A stretch of 14,468 nt of DNA, taken from NCBI GenBank assembly GCA_004151065.3, contig NWUY0300018187.1:34543-49010 (forward strand), given 5' to 3'. The notes under the pieces were generated by a model. That model was not told where the DNA came from. It ran no database searches and was given only the letters and a program-made list of their open reading frames with translations. This DNA is from Larix sibirica. Taxonomy: Eukaryota > Streptophyta > Pinopsida > Pinales > Pinaceae. How positions within the stretch are numbered: the first letter of the stretch is position 1; each line of letters opens with the position of its first letter. A program made the position numbers and the translations under genes. Shown here one piece after another: positions 7,806 to 14,468 of the stretch.

Positions 7806-8063
7806 GAATAAGAAATTCCACTCAAATAGTTAAGTTTGTCCACTCATTAACTTACTCCAAACTATTAAACAAAGTGGATCAATACACCATTTACGATTTA
7901 GGATTTCATTGGTTCTATATTACAAGTTTACATTTTGTGTCAAACATGCATAAATATCTCAACAATTCTCATTCTCTAATGCTTTGGAACATGAAACATT
8001 TGAATAAGCACGACTCCACAATGTCTAAATAACTATCTCATAACTTTAAAAGATTTGGGATTA

Positions 8064-8135
8064 AGCCGGAACTATGCTTGTTTAGTTTTTTAAACTAAAT
8101 AACAAACACGCTTCAAAAACCTCCACTCCAATACA
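8064..8135. repeat. 70-bp direct repeat flanking a CpG-rich island, left copy
   Basis: CGGAACTATG at 8067 and AACAAACACGCTTCAAAAAC at 8101 recur exactly 339 bases later (8406 and 8440). The two copies match closely over about 70 bases. No TG...CA ends or primer-binding site adjoin them, so a small LTR element is not supported. Confidence 0.8.
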
Positions 8136-8137
8136 TG

Positions 8138-8402
8138 ACCTATCGATCCATCTCCCATCGGTCCGAGAACATTAGTACGGAGAACTGGCTCGTACTCACT
8201 CCCTTTAGTAATTTGTTTTACTCACCCAACATCACTGCTCTTTTATTCGAGGCATCGCCACCTGCCTTCCCCAACCGGCGAGCAAAGGTTTGTTTGTAGA
8301 AGCAGCGACTCGTGAAGTCCTCCTCCCTTCTTTGGCGACTGCACCTGAGAGAGAGGCACAGGCTAGGTCCCGGGACAGGCACAGTTTAGGGACCACGGTC
8401 TG
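8138..8402. other. CpG-rich island without open frame
   Basis: This 265-base stretch has about 14-15 CpG dinucleotides and is clearly richer in G and C than the surrounding window. It includes CCAACCGGCGAGCAAAGG and TCCCGGGACAGG. No long open frame or RNA-like fold was recognised on either strand. It may be a recent insertion or a captured promoter or 5' gene fragment whose CpGs have not yet decayed. The identity is unknown. Confidence 0.6.
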
Positions 8403-8475
8403 GGTCGGAACTATGTTTGTTCAGTTTTTTTAACTATCCAACAAACACGCTTCAAAAACCTCTACTCCACACTCT
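8403..8475. repeat. 70-bp direct repeat flanking a CpG-rich island, right copy
   Basis: Right-hand partner of 8064-8135, same orientation. The sequence after it (8478-8550) also weakly resembles 7975-8035, which precedes the left copy. This hints that the island interrupts an older tandem array. Confidence 0.8.
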
Positions 8476-8550
8476 GATACTTTATAACATAATACATGTT
8501 CAAATAAAGAGGCGAGTGTCACACAATACATCTCCGAATAACCAAACTAT

Positions 8551-8862
8551 TCGAACAACAAACCAGTTATATGAAGAGTACTGGTGGCCATGATGATGAA
8601 TAAATTCTTACTTCACGTTTTCCAATACACAATAAAATATAGAAAAATAATATTGATGTATTCTGCAAGCCAAACAAAGCAGTGCGACTTGAATGTCTAG
8701 GAGTAGTGTTTTCGAGCCTAATTACAAGTCTCGAAACCTGTCAAAGGGCTTTAAGTGGAGGTGTAGACCATAGTATACAATCCCATTAGTCAGTCGAAAA
8801 TTTATTATCTAATTCAATCACCAAAAGAGAAAATGGTCGATGCCATCTTCCATAAGCATCTA
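8551..8862. other. Spacer, no gene seen
   Basis: Unremarkable sequence leading into the large tandem duplication that starts at 8863. No frame, RNA gene or repeat could be supported. Confidence 0.5.
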
Positions 8863-9440
8863 ATTCAAACTAAGTCCCCAAAATCAGTTTCGTAAAAAGT
8901 CAATTGATTTCAAATTAGTCCAAATACATGTAACTGTTTAAGTTCATGTTAATCGTTCTTTTGGTACGGAAGTAACCGTTCTTGTAGAATGAAAAAAAGT
9001 TGGAAGTTCATGTTTATGGTTCTTCTGATACAAAAGCAACCGTTCTTGTAGAAAGAAAGAATTAAAAAAAATGTTACGAACTGTTTAACCTTACTGCAAA
9101 GTTATGGAGATAGAATTGCCGGAATGTAAAAAACAAAAAGGTATCATAAAAAATAATAAAACAAAAAGGTGTAATAAAAAATAACTACTACTGCAACCAG
9201 ATTCTTCAACACAAAAAGAAAAAGATTACATTACCGATAAGGTTAACATAGTTCCAAATAATGTAATTCAGGGTTAACCTAAGACTGGAAAACAAACTGT
9301 ACTTGGCTTTAGTTGCAAAAAAAGCAAAAACGTAGAAGTTTGCTAGATAAAGCAAACAACTATTGAGCCATTCTTCACAAAAACTTAATATAGTAATTTG
9401 ATTTTCATACTAGAAGTAGAAATAAATAGTCACTGTTCCA
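8863..9440. repeat. Large tandem duplication, unit 1 (about 578 bp)
   Basis: The unit begins ATTCAAACTAAGTCCCCAAA and is collinear with 9441-9903. Shared segments include GATTTCAAATTAGTCCAAA, AAGTAACCGTTCTTGTAGAA, AACTACTACTGCA, CATAGTTCCAAAT and TTGAGCCATTCTTCACA. Unit 1 is longer because of nested duplications: a 64-bp one (8942-9005 and 9006-9069) and a 28-bp one starting at ACAAAAAGGT (9133 and 9161). No conserved open frame runs through both units, so it is non-coding as far as can be seen. Confidence 0.9.
8942..9069. repeat. Nested 64-bp tandem duplication
   Basis: GTTCATGTT begins at 8942 and 9006. Both halves contain AACCGTTCTTGTAGAA. Unit 2 of the large duplication has only one such copy, so this expansion came after the large duplication, or one copy was lost from unit 2. 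Confidence 0.85.
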
Positions 9441-9903
9441 ATTCGAACTCAGTACCAAAATCAGTCACGTAAAAAGTTAATCGATTTCAAATTAGTCCAA
9501 ACAAATGTAATTGTTACGTTCATGTTATTTGTTCTTTTGATACAGAAGTAACCGTTCTTGTAGAATTTTAAAAAGTTAAGAGTTTATGGTACGAACTGCT
9601 TAACCTTTTACAGCAAAGTTATAGAGACAGAATTGCCTGACTAATAAACAAATAAGTATCCTAGAAAATAACTACTACTGCATCCAGATTCATCAACATA
9701 AAATCAAAGTTAGAGATTCTATTACCAATAAGGTAACATAGTTCCAAATGAAACAAATTGTACTTAACTTTAGTTGCAAAAAGAGCAAGAACATAAACGT
9801 TTGCTAGATAAAACAAACAATTATTGAGCCATTCTTCACACAAAATCTTAATATATTAATTTGAATTTCATTCCAGAAGCAGAAATAAATAGTTACTGTT
9901 CCA
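9441..9903. repeat. Large tandem duplication, unit 2 (about 463 bp)
   Basis: Second unit of the duplication beginning at 8863. It starts ATTCGAACTCAGTACCAAAA and ends just before another ATTC at 9904. It lacks the nested 64- and 28-bp duplications. The minus-strand 60-codon open stretch at 9661-9843 is not preserved in unit 1 and is taken as chance. Confidence 0.9.
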
Positions 9904-10143
9904 ATTCCCCATCAAGTAAGACAGGATTTAAGTTTTAATTGTAAAATTCCGGTTACCTATCACAGATCATTCATAGCCTCACTCATTGCTCCATTTGCAT
10001 TGACAAAAATAGCAATCATAACACTATGAGCTAATGCAAAAACAGGAACCATAACAATATATAAGTCATTCTATTCTCACTTATAAGTCCATGCTATAAT
10101 CTATAATCACCGCAATCTCCTTGCTTCCCTTTCAGATTCTAGN

Positions 10144-10270
10144 AATAATAATAATAATAATTTATTTTTAAAAAAAATTATAATATATTAATTTTAAAAT
10201 TTTTATTTTAATAATTTTTAAAGTTAATTGGTATTTTTATTAATAATTAAAAAATATTTATAGACCATTA
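10144..10270. repeat. (AAT)6 microsatellite and A/T-only block
   Basis: Six AAT units (10144-10161) are followed by about 100 bases almost free of G and C. It begins exactly after the unknown base at 10143, where the composition changes sharply. This is consistent with a difficult assembly point. Confidence 0.85.
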
Positions 10271-10456
10271 TAATATCAAATGTGTGGGTGGCCCGAAGGA
10301 AACTTGAACCATATATTAAACATAAATTTAACACTTTCAATTTTATCAACCAATTTAAGGCAAGAAACAATATTAAAATTAAGTTGGTCAACAGTTTCTA
10401 TGTTATGAGCATATCCAATATAATAAAAAAAAACAAAAAGACCAAACTTGAAGAAC
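10271..10456. other. Short spacer; pol III box B-like word on minus strand
   Basis: On the minus strand GGTTCAAGTTTCC (about 10311-10299) resembles a box B, but no box A was found 30-60 bases upstream, so no tRNA or SINE is called. The remaining sequence is AT-rich without a convincing frame. Confidence 0.35.
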
Positions 10457-10930
10457 CTAGTATTTGTTTGTAGCATGATCTTCAGGAGGGTGAGTGTCTA
10501 GAGTCTGCTTTGCATTGGTGCTTAAAGGTTCCTCAGGGGCAAACTCCATCCCTATAGTTGCCTAGTAGATGGCATCTGACTTTCTCTCTATCCTTTTGTT
10601 CTGGGCCTGAATTTTATTATTCCACTCTATAAATTCCTCCATAAGTAGAACAAGTTCATTTGTTTCTTCTTTTGTGTCTAGCAGAACCTTGCCTAGCAAG
10701 GTTTTGACTAGCCAATATAACGCAATAATTCTGAAATGTTTAGTCTCTTGTGCTCTAATGTTTCCTGCATTCGGGACAAAGGCTCCCATGCTTTCTTGTA
10801 TCTCAGTGTCTTAAGTACAATCATGCTCAAGTTTGAGCCATTCCTCATTCTATGAAAGCTCTCTTTGAATACGAGCAAGGGTAAGGTGGAAGTAAGTGAA
10901 TTTTAGCTCAACAATTTCTCTTGGACACAT
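10457..10930 (-). pseudogene. Degraded coding-like block, unnamed, downstream part
   Basis: One minus-strand frame runs for 157 codons from ATG (10930-10928) to TAG (10459-10457). It is interrupted by stops at 10850-10852, 10811-10813 and 10562-10564. It reads MCPREIVELKF at the start, then charged, helix-like segments such as LVLLMEEFIEWNNKIQAQNK, and ends in PPEDHATNKY. Amino-acid make-up (Glu, Lys, Leu, Arg) and base content are more protein-like than the AT-rich surroundings. I do not recognise a family. A decayed retroelement gag-like or host exon fragment is possible, and chance cannot be excluded. It is probably the 3' part of the same relic as 11005-11821, since both lie in the same higher-GC block and on the same strand. 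Confidence 0.35.
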
Positions 10931-11004
10931 CTGTCACTGGATGGTGCATTGCATTTACAAGGGTCTCGGGAAAGGGGGCCTCTAGCCATGAGCAGTAGGG
11001 GAGG

Positions 11005-11821
11005 CTAACTAAAAGGGGTTTTAGAAGTTGAGAAGGAGATAGGTTTGAGACCGAGATTCAAAGGTATGTGAAACTGCAGATTATGCCAGTGAGATGTCTG
11101 AGTGATTGTCCAATGCAAAAGACTTAGAAAACAGAGGAGATAAGATAAAGATAGGTCTAAGCAAAGGCCATGCCCCATAGCTACCATATTCTGAACGGAG
11201 CCTGTTACCACTGTAATATGACCCTGAATAAAAATAATACCAGAGTTCATAAGTCCAAAACCAATTTGATTAATATGAGCGAGCATTCTAGAAGCCTGGG
11301 TCATGGTTGTACCAATGCCCTTGCTCTCCAAAATCATCCCCTTTTAACTCATAGTTGATTTTCGTTTTGTAGCCTAGATTGAGCTCCTGTATGAACTGCA
11401 TTAACACTGTATAGCTATTCCACCCTGCCCAATGATGACAATTATTAGTCTTTCCTTGATCTCCATCTTCATGCTTGATTAACTATGCAACCCTGTGTCG
11501 TCCTGGACTTAATCCATGCTTGAGACTTATTGGCATTGAATTGGAATTCATGTTTAACTCATGATTTCGATTGGTAATCTCCCCAAAGCGGCGAGCATTT
11601 GGCATGATTTCTCCTATATACCTTCTTCGTACCTAACTGAACTCACACACAAGGCTTAATGGCTTGTACTGGTAATGGATCCCGTAGGCACACTGTATGA
11701 TCATGGTAACATTAGGTGGTGGAGACATCTTCCAGAGGGTTGGCATCTGGCATGATAGGTGTCCCCTCGGCATGGCCGGCCCTTGTCTTTTCATGCACGA
11801 TTTTGGTGGACACTCGATCTA
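11005..11821 (-). pseudogene. Degraded coding-like block, unnamed, upstream part
   Basis: On the minus strand a frame from about 11821 gives IECPPKSC then an ATG (11794-11792), and continues through MPNARRFGEITNRNHELNMN (ATG 11605-11603) and HHWAGWNSYTVLMQFIQEL to a stop at 11288-11290. Two stops lie inside, at 11633-11635 and 11483-11485. A second frame one base off is open for 110 codons from 11337 to 11005, with IGTTMTQASRMLAHINQIGF and hydrophobic runs. The two could be pieces of one frameshifted gene. No domain, metal site or catalytic motif is recognised. The block sits in a clear higher-GC segment that ends abruptly at about 11830, where AT-rich DNA begins. The 12 bases at the upstream edge include AAACCCTAG, a word common near plant 5' gene ends. 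Function is unknown. Confidence 0.35.
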
Positions 11822-11829
11822 GGGTTTAA

Positions 11830-12538
11830 TAAAAATAATATTTAAGTTAAATCATTTATATATTAAAAACTTAATATATTATATAATATTTTTAAAATGA
11901 GTTTAGTTTGGATGATGGGAAGAATGACTCTTACCCTCCCCACCCAAAATCATTTCTCATAAATAACATGTTAAGCTCTTAAATAAGCATATATTATTAT
12001 ATTAACCTTTGAAAAAAATATTATATAAAAACTTAACATTACATTAAATTGTTAAATTTAACAATGCCATTTCCATTTTAAATGGAATGGAAGCACACTC
12101 ATTAGAGTAAACAAATTGATTATATTGTTTTTTAACATAATATCCCATGCATGGGTATGCCTTAAGTGGGTACTAGTTTAATGTTTTGGATCTGTATTTT
12201 AATATAATTTATCTTTAGAACTTACAAAAAAATTGTATTTATTATATATTAATGAAATATATTTTGCATTTAGTTTTTTTTTCTTAGAAAATATATCACA
12301 TTTAAATATATAAATAAAACACATTGATAAGAGGTTTTGAGAATCCCTTACATTTATTACAACATTAAGAAAAATAAATTGTTTAGTATCTAAGGTACTT
12401 AATAGTTCGGTTGACAATAGCAGGAATGTTCACTACTACCTTCCAAAAAAACCCAAAAAGGGGAATAAAAGAGTGTTGTATCTAAAATCACCTGTAGGGA
12501 TTAGTAATATTGTTCTCATAAGAAATGATATGGCTTTC
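11830..12538. other. AT-rich spacer with palindromes
   Basis: Mostly A/T runs. It contains a perfect 16-bp palindrome, TTGTTAAATTTAACAA (12049-12064), and directly after it a near-perfect hairpin, CCATTTCCATTT / AAATGGAATGG (12067-12090). The last 100 bases or so may be the 3' UTR of the minus-strand LINE relic that ends at 12539. No gene is supported. Confidence 0.55.
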
Positions 12539-13162
12539 CTATGAGCAAGAACAAAAATCTAAGGGATACTTACTCCAATACTGTAAGATCCATGCCCTTA
12601 ACCATCTAGGGAATGGAATTGGATCCAACTCCATTAAGTTGCCATTGATTTGCTCCCATTGGTGCCACATGCCTTCCACCTCCTGTAATCCCTGCTTGGA
12701 TAGCAAGTCTGCTTGGGAATTCCTCTCTACATAGTTATGTTGGAAGCTGATCTCTTGGAACATACCTGCTAATTGAATCAGCTCTTCATACAAGGCTTGG
12801 AGAAAGATGTTCTTGGGTGGCCTTTTTAAATGCATCCAATCCAACACTAGCTTAGAATCTTAATAAACTTGTAGCTTGGTAATTCCTTTGGAAAGAGACA
12901 ACTGCACGGTCAATTTTAAAGCCTTCATTTATGCTTTGTTATTTGTGCTCAGTCCCAAAATAGATGAGAACTTGATCCAATGGAAATCAGAAATATAGAC
13001 AATGCCACCTACACCACCCTTGGTCGGTTGACCCTGAGAGGCACCATCAAAGAATGCCCATGGTCTTTCTCTATCAATGAATTCTGCCACTACTCTTCTT
13101 ATCTTTGGGAGGACCCCTTCCTGTGTAAATAAGCTAAGGATGGCCAAGCAACTTTTTTTCAC
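12539..13162 (-). pseudogene. LINE 3' end relic with C-terminal RNase H (RVT_3 type)
   Basis: A minus-strand frame of 208 codons carries a nearly full RNase H domain. It reads ERPWAFFDGASQGQPTKGGV (first catalytic Asp), then SSILGLSTNNKA and a stop exactly where the catalytic Glu belongs (TAA, 12931-12929). It goes on with KALKLTVQLSLSKGITKLQV, a second stop replacing the Gly of the GDS motif (TAA, 12862-12860), DSKLVLDWM (third catalytic Asp kept), and RNSQADLLSKQGL (fourth Asp kept). The C-terminal tail ends at a stop at 12541-12539. The frame is otherwise intact, so decay is modest. It is truncated at its 5' side near 13162, where a short A-rich stretch adjoins, with no zf-RVT or reverse transcriptase before it. 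It is a different lineage from the neighbouring copy at 13750-14468. Confidence 0.88.
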
Positions 13163-13749
13163 TAAAACGATTAAAAATATATTTAAAAAAGAAAAATTAG
13201 GTCACGATCATAGCCTAAAACGACTTGATTACAATTTTTTCACGTAGATCTATCTCAATTCTGGTTTATTTGTTTGTTTGTTTTTTTAATAAGTTTTTCA
13301 ACTTTTATACCCTGTGCATCAATGTAAATCCAGAGTTTTCTCCATATTCCAACCTATTTTTGAGCTAGGTTCCCGAATTTCGAAATCCAATCATTGTCAA
13401 TCTTTATTTGTCTCAACCACCATTTCGCTCCTTCTTGTTTCTGATTTTAATCGATCTCAAACAACAATATAGATGTCAATGAGATTTTCTTTTTGGGATA
13501 TTAAATGAATGTCTTGATGCTTCATACCTTCGCTCTTTGACTCTGTCCTCAACATCTTTATAAACCCTGCTATTCTCCTCTCTTATCTTCTCTCGAATCC
13601 TTATAGTTCTGTGATATTACCAATAGTCCTTTTGAAATTCCTTTGTTTATCATCTAGCAACGATCCTCCACAACCGACGATGGTTTTCATCTAACAACGA
13701 TTCTTGATCTTCGTTTGAATGCTAAGCTTGCTTCTAAGTAGATCATGCC
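13163..13749. other. Spacer between two LINE relics, promoter-like words
   Basis: This separates two same-strand LINE 3' ends. It contains a (TTTG)n-like run near 13265-13285 and a 17-base direct repeat, CATCTAGCAACGATCCT (13651-13667) and CATCTAACAACGATTCT (13688-13704), with two mismatches. There are TATA-like words on both strands: TTTATAAACC on + at 13557-13566, followed by a pyrimidine-rich stretch, and GGGTATAAAAGT on minus at 13313-13302. These could be LTR or gene promoter debris, but no ends were found. Confidence 0.4.
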
Positions 13750-14468
13750 TTATGGAATTATATGTGTCCTTGCTGGACCTTTATTTGTTTCTAAATATTC
13801 CTGTATTATATTGCATCCTAGATTTGCCAGCCTATCCGCTTCCTTATTTGATCCACGCAGAATATGGAAAATTTGATACTTGGAGAATTGTTTAAGAGTG
13901 TTTCGAATCATTTCAAGGATCCTATTTAGATTGGCGTTGCCAAATTGTTTCTTTGTGTTCAAGTTGTTGATCAAGGTTTGTGAGTCGCCAAATATTTGGA
14001 CTTTAGTGTATTCCTCACTCAGAGCCATCTGACAACCTTTTAAAAGAGCAAATGCTTATGCCTGATTATTGGAGCATTTTCCTAATCCCCAACTGTAATT
14101 GACTTCTTGTTTTCCTCCAGGGGTGAAGATCACCCCCAGCGCCTACGGCTCCAGGATTGCCTTTAGACGCTCCATAAAAAAAATAGTGGCTTTATCTTGC
14201 GTTTTCTACCATTCCTGAAATTCCATATCCGGTAATCTGAGTATCCAAACTGGTGCATTACCCGGTCTTTTTCCAGTTTTCTCTCTTTTGTTAATGGTTG
14301 TATTTCCAATCCAGTTTCTCTCTAACATGGTGAGAGAAGATTCCATCTCTTTGTCATGATTTCTAATTGCTTCCAGCAGATAAGCCTTCGCTTTGACAGC
14401 CACCTGTTCCGGTGTTTGCACCTGTTTATTAAATATTCTGCTATTTTGAGCCAGCCAGAGTTTCCAAT
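13750..14468 (-). pseudogene. LINE 3' end relic: linker and RNase H (RVT_3 type), runs off the window
   Basis: From the window edge the minus frame reads WKLWLAQNSRIFNKQ and VKAKAYLLEAI, the linker that precedes RNase H in plant LINEs. A stop follows (TAG 14208-14206), then KATIFF. At the A8 run (14176-14183, T8 on this strand) the frame slips, so the next residues YGASKGNPGAVGAGG are in another frame. At the C5 run (14133-14137) it slips back to VIFTPGGKQEVNYSWGLG. The first slip falls on the catalytic Asp codon. NNQA is followed by a stop at the catalytic Glu position (TAA 14058-14056). FGDSQTLINNLNTK and SNKEADRLANLGC keep the third and fourth catalytic Asp. The open end is a stop at 13752-13750. 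The upstream reverse transcriptase, if present, lies outside the window. It is dead but well preserved. Confidence 0.88.

Noticed and set aside
8064-8475. Small LTR (TRIM-like) element
   Set aside because: The flanking repeats lack TG...CA ends, and no tRNA primer site or polypurine tract adjoins them.
10299-10311. Box B-like word on the minus strand
   Set aside because: No box A at the normal distance upstream, so a tRNA or SINE is not supported.
10282-10476. Overlapping + and minus frames of about 65 codons
   Set aside because: AT-rich sequence with both strands open, biased toward Lys/Asn/Ile. This is typical of chance frames.
12525-12734. 69-codon + frame over the RNase H relic
   Set aside because: Antisense to the minus-strand RNase H, which has catalytic motifs.
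1-14468. CRISPR array, bacterial operon or toxin system
   Set aside because: No regularly spaced short repeats with unique spacers, no prokaryotic gene density and no Shine-Dalgarno pattern. The tandem arrays seen have no variable spacers.

Overview
The window reads as repeat-dominated nuclear DNA of a seed plant. A large-genome gymnosperm is my best guess, but that is inference from style: no intact gene, very AT-rich spacers, and old dispersed transposon fragments. The support for a plant is the LINE (non-LTR retrotransposon) relics. They carry a zf-RVT zinc-binding region followed by a C-terminal RNase H of the RVT_3 type, the layout usual in plant L1-type LINEs. No bacterial signals (operons, Shine-Dalgarno sites, CRISPR, phage genes) were seen. 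Most open frames are short chance ORFs.

Layout. 1-842: broken 3' end of a LINE ORF2 on the + strand (zf-RVT, linker, RNase H). 843-2324: AT-rich spacer with one small degenerate tandem repeat. 2325-3590: a cluster of small repeats, namely a 74-bp tandem duplication, a minus-strand tRNA-derived SINE, two diverged LTR-end-like repeats with initiator-Met-tRNA primer-binding remnants, and a + strand tRNA-derived SINE with good box A and box B. 4068-4137: two tandem 35-bp hairpin units. 4234-4610: a LINE reverse transcriptase fragment broken by a 112-bp tandem duplication. 4612-5162: a 97-bp dispersed repeat followed by a three-unit AT-rich array. 5799-6008: a second SINE copy with a possible 8-bp target-site duplication. 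6121-8550: further dispersed repeats, a 64-bp minisatellite, a foldback and a CpG-rich island between 70-bp direct repeats. 8863-9903: a tandem duplication of about 578 bp with nested smaller duplications. 10144-10270: an (AAT)n and AT-rich block. 10457-11821: a degraded, possibly coding minus-strand block that I cannot name. 12539-14468: two separate LINE 3' ends on the minus strand, both RNase H pseudogenes, separated by 590 bp of unrelated DNA.

Nothing here looks like a working gene system. The LINE pieces are dead: each RNase H copy has in-frame stops or frameshifts, and all three have lost the catalytic glutamate position. The more interesting signals are that shared lesion, the fine structure of the tandem duplications and hairpin arrays, the conserved SINE pair, the CpG-rich island, and the unnamed coding relic. 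Three single N bases (3487, 4709, 10143) each sit at a repeat or composition boundary and may mark assembly joins. Repeat structures spanning them should be treated with caution.
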